Positions 6,816 through 11,323 of a DNA stretch of 11,323 nt are shown in pieces. The first letter of the stretch is position 1, and every line of letters begins with the position of its first letter. The translations under genes were made by a program, and so were the position numbers. The notes below the pieces were generated by a model. That model saw only the letters and a program-made list of their open reading frames with translations. It ran no database searches and was not told the DNA's origin. The DNA is from JALZAA01 sp035316025 (GTDB lineage Bacteria; Actinomycetota; Acidimicrobiia; IMCC26256; JACDBD01). The stretch lies in assembly GCA_035316025.1 (NCBI GenBank), contig DATFXL010000100.1, forward strand, positions 1-11,323, written 5' to 3'.

Positions 6816-8108
6816 ATGCGTCCGGTTCCTCGGGTCATCGTTGTGGGTGGCGGCTTCGGGGGATTGCAGTGCGCAAAGGCGTTGCGGGGAGCGTCGGTCG
6901 AGGTGTTGCTGATCGACCGGCGCGACTTTCACTTGTTCACGCCGTTGCTGTACGAGGTAGCGAGCTGCCTGTTGAATCCTTCGGAGATCGCCGCTCCGCT
7001 CCGCAAGGTGTTCCGTGGCGATGCGAATGTGCGGTACCGCGAAGGCGACGTCGCGCGCTGCGACTTGCAGGCGAAGACCGTGGCGCTCGCGGACGGAGCT
7101 GTCATCGACTACGACTACCTGGTACTCGCGACTGGAAGCGAGCCGAACTACTACGGCAACACCGAGATCAAACGGCGCGCGCTCGGTCTGAAGGACCTCG
7201 GCTCTGCGTTGGCGCTCCGAAATCACGTGCTCGAGTGTCTCGAGCAGGCGACCACGGCCAGCAACGCCACGTCGCGCGACCAGCTCCTGACCTTTTGCAT
7301 CGTGGGTGCGGGCCCGACGGGTGTCGAGTACGCGGGTGCGCTCGCCGAATTCGTGCGGCTGGTGTTCCCCTATGAGTACCCCGAGCTCGGAACGGCGCGG
7401 ATCCGCATCATCTTGCTCGAAGGCGGTGACCGTGTACTCCCGACGTTCAAGCGTCGGCTCTCCGATTACGCACACGACGAGCTCGCACGGCGCGGCGTCG
7501 ACGTGCGGGTCGGCGTCCTGGTGGACTCCGCGGACGATGCCGGCGTCGTCTTGCATGACGGTACCGCGCTCGCCACCCAGACGCTGGTTTGGACTGCCGG
7601 CGTCCGGCCCGCCGACATCCTCGACGGGCCCCCGCGCCGCATTGAAGTCGACGACCACTTCCGCATCGTCGGCGCAACGGACGCGTACGCCATCGGCGAC
7701 GTCGCCGCCGGCCACGGTGCGCACGGCGAGATTCTGCCCATGCTCTCGCCGCCGGCGATGCAGGCTGGGCGCTACGTAGCCCGCGAGATCCTGGAGGGCC
7801 CGGCGCGTCGCGCCTTCCGCTACCGCGACAAAGGAACCCTCGCGACGATCGGCCGCACGTCCGCCGTCGGTCAAGTCGGGCCGTTCAGTTTCACCGGGTT
7901 CGTTGGCTGGATTGTCTGGCTCGTTGTGCACCTCTACTACTTGATCGGCTTCGAAAACCGCCTTCAGGTGCTGATCCGGTGGGCCTTTTACTACGTGCGG
8001 CTCGACCGGCCGGTGCGCATGATCATCCACGCGTACCAAACGCCCCACCAAGGGAACACCAGCAGCGACTCGATGCCGTCGCAGCAACGTGAGCCCTCCG
8101 ATCAGTGA
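6816..8108 (+). CDS. ndh: Type II NADH dehydrogenase (NDH-2), FAD-dependent NADH:quinone oxidoreductase
   Basis: NDH-2 passes electrons from NADH to membrane quinone without pumping protons, on the cytoplasmic face of the membrane. From ATG 6816 the product is 430 aa. Residues 7-16 (VIVVGGGFGG) are the FAD Rossmann motif, HLFTPLLYEVAS is the typical following segment, and LATGSEPNYYG is the flavin-site ATG motif. A second Rossmann motif near 163-170 (VGAGPTGVEYAGAL) binds NADH. LVWTAGVRP and AYAIGDVAAG are the conserved C-terminal FAD contacts. Residues ~359-396 (FTGFVGWIVWLVVHLYYLIG onward) form the hydrophobic membrane-attachment region. The usual quinone-site AQxAxQ is altered to SPPAMQ (311-316), keeping the second Gln. 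A polar tail of ~25 residues ends the protein. It contains more TTG and T-ending codons than dnaG or rpoD. It stands alone rather than in an operon. Confidence 0.92.
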   Translation: MRPVPRVIVVGGGFGGLQCAKALRGASVEVLLIDRRDFHLFTPLLYEVASCLLNPSEIAAPLRKVFRGDANVRYREGDVARCDLQAKTVALADGAVIDYDYLVLATGSEPNYYGNTEIKRRALGLKDLGSALALRNHVLECLEQATTASNATSRDQLLTFCIVGAGPTGVEYAGALAEFVRLVFPYEYPELGTARIRIILLEGGDRVLPTFKRRLSDYAHDELARRGVDVRVGVLVDSADDAGVVLHDGTALATQTLVWTAGVRPADILDGPPRRIEVDDHFRIVGATDAYAIGDVAAGHGAHGEILPMLSPPAMQAGRYVAREILEGPARRAFRYRDKGTLATIGRTSAVGQVGPFSFTGFVGWIVWLVVHLYYLIGFENRLQVLIRWAFYYVRLDRPVRMIIHAYQTPHQGNTSSDSMPSQQREPSDQ

Positions 8109-8199
8109 CCGCGGTCTGGCTACGGTGGATGTTTCGACCGCTCAAGCGATAGGAGCCGAAACGACGAGGCCTCCTACGTCCACCTTGCGACAGTGATGA

Positions 8200-8289
8200 T
8201 CCTTCCTGTTGCTCATCTATCTCTGGCTATTGATTGCGGTCTTCAAGCGCTTCCGCCTGATGCTGAAACGATGCGGGCAGGGCGTCTAA
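8200..8289 (+). pseudogene. Orphan hydrophobic reading frame, possible remnant of a small membrane protein
   Basis: Directly after two in-frame stops (TGATGA, 8194-8199) a frame reads SFLLLIYLWLLIAVFKRFRL and a few more residues to TAA 8287-8289. It is a strongly hydrophobic run followed by a basic cluster, as in a single transmembrane helix with positive-inside residues. There is no ATG/GTG start and no upstream continuation, so it is at best a fragment; a TTG start at 8209 is possible but lacks a ribosome binding site. The leucine/tryptophan pattern recalls small actinobacterial membrane proteins, but this is only resemblance. It may also be chance. Confidence 0.2.
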
Positions 8290-8299
8290 ACCAGTCGGC

Positions 8300-8373
8300 G
8301 CATGCCTGTGCGACACCGCACCAGAACGGGCATTATGCGCACTGGTAATCCGAGGAGGTCGTCGCAGGCATGC
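8300..8373 (+). promoter_or_regulatory. Inverted repeat that can pair with the start codon of the next gene
   Basis: GCATGCCTG (8300-8308) is the exact reverse complement of CAGGCATGC (8365-8373), which contains the ATG at 8370-8372. If transcribed together the two could form a 9-bp stem enclosing the ribosome binding site GAGGAGG (8352-8358, eleven bases from the ATG). It could limit translation initiation. The loop is long (56 nt), so chance is possible. Confidence 0.3.
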
Positions 8374-8969
8374 CGTTCGTCACGAGTCATATGTCGACCT
8401 CCCTCGATGGGTTCGTAGCGGGGCCGGACCAAAGCGCGGACAACCCACTCGGCGTCGACGGAAACAAGCTGCACTACTGGCACCTCAACGATCCGAAGCA
8501 CCCGGTCGACGAAGCTTTCACTCAACGGCTACTCGGGCCCCGCGGTGCGTACATCATGGGCCGCAACATGTTCGGTCCGGTTCGCGGCGAGTGGGGCGAC
8601 TCCGATTGGCGCGGCTGGTGGGGTCCTGAGCCCCCGTACCACGCTCCGGTGTTCGTGCTAACCCATCACCCGCACGACCCGATCAAGATGGACGGTGGGA
8701 CGACCTTCTACTTCGTTGACAGCTTCGACGCTGCCTTCGCCGAAGCGGTCAAAGAGGCCGGCGACCGCCCAATCGACGTTGCAGGTGGGGCAAGCGCGGT
8801 CCGCCAAGCATTGCAGGCTGGCTGCCTCAACGAACTCGTTCTCGACATCGCCCCGGTCGTGCTGGGAGGTGGCGAACGGATATTCGACGATGTGCCCGAG
8901 TTCCACGCGGAGGCAGTCGAGGCGGCCACCTCGCCGCTCGCCACCCACATCGTCTACCGGATCGCCTAA
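8370..8969 (+). CDS. RibD C-terminal / dihydrofolate reductase family protein
   Basis: This 199-aa protein belongs to the NADPH-dependent DHFR/RibD-C fold of stand-alone reductases (YyaP/YwjB-like); the physiological substrate of most is unknown. The N-terminus HMSTSLDGFVAGPD (7-20) is the classical first strand and loop. YIMGRNMFGPVRGEW (61-75) is the nucleotide-binding helix region. DVAGGASAVRQALQAG (136-151) followed by LNELVLDIAPVVLGGGERIF (153-172) is the family's most conserved segment. Length is typical. The start at 8370 has a strong GAGGAGG ribosome binding site at 11 nt. It is monocistronic, with a hairpin right after its stop. It should not be called true folate-pathway DHFR (FolA), nor riboflavin RibD, since the deaminase domain and a riboflavin operon are absent. 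Confidence 0.85.
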   Translation: MPFVTSHMSTSLDGFVAGPDQSADNPLGVDGNKLHYWHLNDPKHPVDEAFTQRLLGPRGAYIMGRNMFGPVRGEWGDSDWRGWWGPEPPYHAPVFVLTHHPHDPIKMDGGTTFYFVDSFDAAFAEAVKEAGDRPIDVAGGASAVRQALQAGCLNELVLDIAPVVLGGGERIFDDVPEFHAEAVEAATSPLATHIVYRIA

Positions 8970-8988
8970 CCGGACTCAACCGAGTCGG
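8970..8988 (+). terminator. Hairpin immediately after the DHFR-family gene
   Basis: GACTC (8973-8977) pairs with GAGTC (8982-8986) around loop AACC, and CC (8970-8971) can add pairs with GG (8987-8988) around one bulged base. It starts on the base after the stop codon. It lacks a T tract, which is common for terminators in high-GC bacteria. Confidence 0.4.
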
Positions 8989-9366
8989 TGCGTGCCGCAA
9001 TACGAGCGAGGTAGCCAAACGGATCTGCCGATCCGCGCTCGACTTCCGCGCACCGAATGCGCGCACAGAGTGTCACCCAATTAGAGCCGCCAGGCGCGCC
9101 ATAACGGCACATCGGGAGCACTTGGTCGGTCAGTGGTACCGCGGCTTGCTCAGCGAAAGTGCGCTAGGCGGATCGTCGGTACTACGAGTCGAGATGGCGA
9201 AGCCGACGCGACCGGGCAGAAGAGATAGAGAACAAGAAGAGTGGAGTGGGGAGCGATGGCCGATTTGGGCCTCGTCGAGAGCAGAGGATGAGGGCTGTTT
9301 CCGTCGTGGCGACTTCTACCAGTGTTGATCCTGGGGCGGAGGTGGCGGTGTGATCGACGTGCTTCG
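8989..9366. other. Gene-poor stretch between DHFR-family gene and GH15 remnant
   Basis: I see no supportable full gene here. It contains nested inverted repeats (9003-9041), a purine-rich run (about 9212-9258) and three very short overlapping open frames (9256-9370). Open frames of 48-68 codons on either strand lack both codon bias and recognisable motifs. Base composition is lower in GC than the flanking genes by eye. Confidence 0.5.
9003..9041. repeat. Nested inverted repeats
   Basis: Inner stem CGGATC (9020-9025) and GATCCG (9030-9035) closes a TGCC loop. Directly outside it CGAGCG (9003-9008) and CGCTCG (9036-9041) also pair perfectly, with an 11-nt bulge on the left side only. Together they give 12 bp of perfect pairing in 39 bases of non-coding DNA. 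It could be a regulator site, a structured RNA or the end of a lost element. Confidence 0.45.
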
Positions 9367-9690
9367 CTAACGCGCGGCCGGCGATATTGGCACGCTCGGC
9401 GGGCTATGTGAGGGCGTTCGGAAGGATCGAGGCATGCTCACCACTCGCGGCTGCGAGGCGTCGTCGAGGATGTGAGCAGCCATGATCAGCTTGACGTGGC
9501 TGAACGCCTGCGGGAAGTTGCCGAGCTGTCGTCCGGACTGGGGGTCGTACTGCTCGGCGAGCAGACCGAGGTCGTTGCGGAGAGAGAGGAGGCGGTCGAA
9601 CAGGGACCGCGCCTCGTCGAGGCGTCCTGTGAGCGCGTAGTTGGCCACGAGCCAGAAGGTGCAGGCCAGGAAGGCGCCCTCACCCGGCGT
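9367..9690 (-). pseudogene. C-terminal remnant of a glycoside hydrolase family 15 (glucoamylase/trehalase-like) gene
   Basis: Read on the minus strand, the frame gives GEGAFLACTFWLVANYALTG, then RLDEARSLFDRLLSLRNDLG, LLAEQYDPQSGRQLGNFPQA and FSHVKLIMAAHIL. This is the last part of the GH15 catalytic (alpha/alpha)6 barrel, including the conserved EGAF...FW and GNFPQAFSH segments. GH15 proteins of this bacterial type are near 600 aa and cleave alpha-glucosides such as trehalose or maltodextrins. Only about 108 residues remain, and the match stops abruptly near 9690, where a plus-strand coding pattern begins. The C-terminus looks natural (stop at 9367-9369). With the N-terminal barrel and the first catalytic acid gone, it cannot be a working enzyme. 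I call it a truncated pseudogene; an assembly chimera would give the same picture. Confidence 0.75.
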
Positions 9691-9691
9691 A

Positions 9692-10154
9692 GACGCCGGC
9701 CGGGACCTGCCCCGCGATCCTGGCGCCCGTTTTTTCGACACGTCGTCCCGGACCCCGCTGCCCGAGCTCGCCGAGCGGTACGGGTTCCTGGGCGACTTCC
9801 TGGAAGCAGCTGTGGCGGGGCACACCAGCGCGATCTTTCGAGGGCGTGGCGATAACCATTCGCGCCCATCACGTCTGGTCGATCGGCGAAGCGCGAGCCG
9901 ACGAGATCCAGGGCGTCGACGGCGACGCGCTCAGCGCCCTCGACGTGAGCGCCTACCGGCGATTGATCGTGCTGCTCGAGGACACGGTCGCCGACCTCGA
10001 GTCCCGCGCCGCCAAGGTGTACCGCAAGCCCCTCGCTAACGCGGACGCCCGGCTCCGACGGGACCGAGGTCGGTGGGCGCTCGACTGCGAAGCCCGGGCA
10101 CGCCGAGCATGCCAACGCGCCGAGATGGCCCGCAAGGACAACGAGGACGCCTGA
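9692..10154 (+). pseudogene. Unknown gene, 5'-truncated and probably frameshifted
   Basis: Codon bias (third base nearly always G or C) marks coding DNA in one frame from about 9692 to 9838 (FFDTSSRTPLPELAERYGFL, GDFLEAAVAGHTSAIF). The bias then continues in the next frame from 9840 to the stop at 10152-10154 (VAITIRAHHVWSIGEARADE, then a helical, charged C-terminus YRRLIVLLEDTVADLESRAA ... RAEMARKDNEDA). Removing one T from TTT at 9836-9838 joins them smoothly as SAIFEGVAITIRAHHV. No start codon or ribosome binding site exists between 9690 and 9811, so the 5' part is missing. The second part could be read alone from GTG 9846, but without a ribosome binding site. I do not recognise the family. 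It meets the GH15 remnant head to head at ~9690. Confidence 0.5.
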
Positions 10155-10180
10155 TCGAGCCTTGGGCCCAGGCGCGTGAC

Positions 10181-10250
10181 GGAGTCGAGGCGCACAGATC
10201 GCCGGTTCTGTGTGCCAGTTGACTGTTGGCCGCCACGTCGTTCTGTGCGG
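10181..10250. repeat. Dispersed hairpin repeat, copy 2
   Basis: This copy matches 6630-6700 (46 of 60 identical over the ungapped core, spacing 3550 bp, same orientation). It folds well: GGCGCACAGA (10189-10198) pairs with TCTGTGTGCC (10207-10216) in a 10-bp stem with one G-T pair and the conserved loop TCGCCGGT. The GTTGACTG and GTTCTGTGCG blocks follow as in copy 1. One stem pair differs between copies while staying paired (G-T here, G-C in copy 1). It starts 27 bp after the stop of the unknown gene remnant. Confidence 0.6.
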
Positions 10251-10299
10251 CTCAGGGGCAGCACGGCCAAGCTCCGAACAGGCATGCGGTGCGGTTCGC

Positions 10300-10313
10300 G
10301 GCGGCGCGCCGCC
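10300..10313. repeat. Perfect 14-bp GC palindrome
   Basis: GGCGGCGCGCCGCC is self-complementary with no spacer. It could be a dimeric regulator site or simply GC-rich chance. Confidence 0.3.
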
Positions 10314-10448
10314 TAGCGCAGGAACGGGACAGGGAGCCTCTGGCAAGCAACCCCCGACTGGAGGTGGCGGGACCCCGTGAGACTCTGTCTGTGGCAGTGA
10401 CTCGGGGTGGGATGCCCGACGCGACGCGGTGCGCCGCACACGCAGCAA

Positions 10449-10454
10449 TAGTCT
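10449..10454 (+). promoter_or_regulatory. -10-like box upstream of the desaturase
   Basis: TAGTCT, identical to the hexamer in front of dnaG, lies 38 bases before ATG 10493 and predicts a ~32-nt leader. No -35 box is clear. Confidence 0.3.
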
Positions 10455-10492
10455 CGTGACCTGGTGCTGCAGTCCCTGCGGGGCCGCCAGCG

Positions 10493-11323
10493 ATGACGGG
10501 GGTCGAGTTGGGTCACGCCGTTGGCTATCTGGTCGTGTTGTTCGTCGCCCTGGCGCTTGGCGTGTTGGTCACCCAACTCGCGATGCTCGTGACCACGGTG
10601 TATCTGCACCGGCACCTCGCGCACCGGGGCGTTGAACTCCGACCAGAGGTCCGAGCCGCGAGCCGAGTCGTGTTGTGGATCACTACCGCCTTGAAGCCGC
10701 GACAATGGGCCCGGGTCCACCGCCAGCATCACGCTGCTGAAGACACACCGAACGACCCGCACAGCCCACGCAGCTTCGGAGGCGGCCAGCGTGGTGCCCG
10801 TTACGTCCTCCTCCACAACGGGTCCCTCTACACCCGAGCGACGCACAACGAACGGCTGGCCGACAAGTATCGCGACCTCACAGCCGATCGTTGGGACCGC
10901 TGGTTTTTCGACCACGGAGAAATGGGTCTTGCGATCGGTGTCGCCATGTTGTGCGCGTGCATGGCGCTCATCGGACACGCCGTCGAGGGTGGATGGCTCG
11001 GCATCACCGTCGGCGCATCAGCCGGTCTCCTCGCGGCCGGATGCCATGCCGCCGGCTTCGTCCTCGCCGGTGGCGTCATCAACGGCTTCGGTCACGCCAG
11101 CTCCACCCAACTACCTAACGGCGGATACGCCCGCAACATGCCCGTCCTCGCGTGGTTTACGGTCGGGGAAGGCTGGCATCGCAACCACCACGCCGCCGAG
11201 AACTCACCACGCATCGGCCACCGCCACCAACTCGACCTCGGCTGGCTCGCAATCAGAGGACTTTGCGCGCTGCGGCTCGCCCACATCACCACACGCGGAG
11301 CCGCAGGACTACAACGAGTGCAA
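10493..11323 (+). CDS. Membrane fatty-acid desaturase (acyl-CoA/acyl-lipid type), 3' end outside window
   Basis: These enzymes insert a double bond into acyl chains with a di-iron centre held by histidine boxes, in the cytoplasmic membrane. The frame is open from ATG 10493 to the right edge (277 codons). The three boxes are present: HRHLAH (His39-His44), HRQHH (76-80, in RVHRQHHAAEDTPNDPHSP) and HRNHH (229-233, in GEGWHRNHHAAENSP), plus the accessory His201 in GVINGFGHAS. Hydrophobic segments near 9-36, 145-163 and 168-195 fit the usual membrane topology, with boxes facing the cytoplasm. It resembles DesA3/stearoyl-CoA-type delta-9 desaturases; regiospecificity cannot be read from sequence. 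Most of the protein is here and only a C-terminal tail should be missing. The ribosome binding site is weak (GGGG ten bases upstream). No partner reductase is visible. Confidence 0.9.
   Translation, partial: MTGVELGHAVGYLVVLFVALALGVLVTQLAMLVTTVYLHRHLAHRGVELRPEVRAASRVVLWITTALKPRQWARVHRQHHAAEDTPNDPHSPRSFGGGQRGARYVLLHNGSLYTRATHNERLADKYRDLTADRWDRWFFDHGEMGLAIGVAMLCACMALIGHAVEGGWLGITVGASAGLLAAGCHAAGFVLAGGVINGFGHASSTQLPNGGYARNMPVLAWFTVGEGWHRNHHAAENSPRIGHRHQLDLGWLAIRGLCALRLAHITTRGAAGLQRVQ

Larger units (their letters stand above)
10155..10492. other. Intergenic stretch before the desaturase
   Basis: No gene can be supported in these 338 bases. They contain the second copy of the dispersed hairpin repeat (10181-10250), a 14-bp palindrome (10300-10313) and a -10-like box (10449-10454). 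Long minus-strand frames crossing this stretch lack codon bias or motifs. Confidence 0.55.

Noticed and set aside
8966..9112. 48-codon minus-strand open frame (contains VERGSADPFGYLARIAARTD)
   Set aside because: It looks protein-like, but it is short, overlaps the DHFR-family stop, includes the palindromic region and shows no ribosome binding site. A homology search would be needed.
9122..9328. 68-codon plus-strand open frame with TTG start
   Set aside because: No ribosome binding site, no codon bias and no recognisable motif.
9486..10448. 320-codon minus-strand open frame
   Set aside because: It runs antisense to the unknown plus-strand gene and through the repeat, in a different frame from the GH15 remnant, with low-complexity Ser/Arg/Pro content.
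1..11323. CRISPR array, phage, toxin-antitoxin or defence system
   Set aside because: No regularly spaced repeats and no matching protein motifs were seen on either strand.

Overview
The window is high-GC DNA with actinobacterial codon habits (third positions mostly G or C, GTG starts, TANNNT -10 boxes directly in front of start codons). The order ppdK, dgt, dnaG, rpoD, with primase and primary sigma factor adjacent, fits a deep-branching actinobacterium, perhaps of the Acidimicrobiia. That placement is inference from gene order and style; no phylogeny was run.

Left half (1-6421) is a dense block of conserved housekeeping genes, all on the + strand: the C-terminal two thirds of pyruvate phosphate dikinase (its start lies left of the window), a dGTPase-like HD phosphohydrolase, DNA primase, the primary sigma factor (GTG start 5 nt after the primase stop, so an operon), and a tRNA with anticodon CAT. 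The genes cover central carbon metabolism, dNTP pool control, replication priming and transcription initiation.

Right half (6422-11323) is looser and looks accessory. It holds a type II NADH dehydrogenase, a RibD/DHFR-fold reductase, a stretch of broken genes and, running off the right end, a membrane fatty-acid desaturase. The broken stretch has a GH15 glycosidase C-terminal remnant on the minus strand meeting, near 9690, a 5'-truncated and probably frameshifted unknown gene on the plus strand. Two imperfect copies of a ~70-bp hairpin-bearing repeat, exactly 3550 bp apart, bracket the ndh-to-debris segment.

I see no CRISPR array, no recognisable transposase or integrase, no toxin-antitoxin pair and no clear new multi-gene system. 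The best leads are the dispersed repeat, the breakpoint with two gene remnants, and the series of -10 boxes placed for leaderless transcripts.
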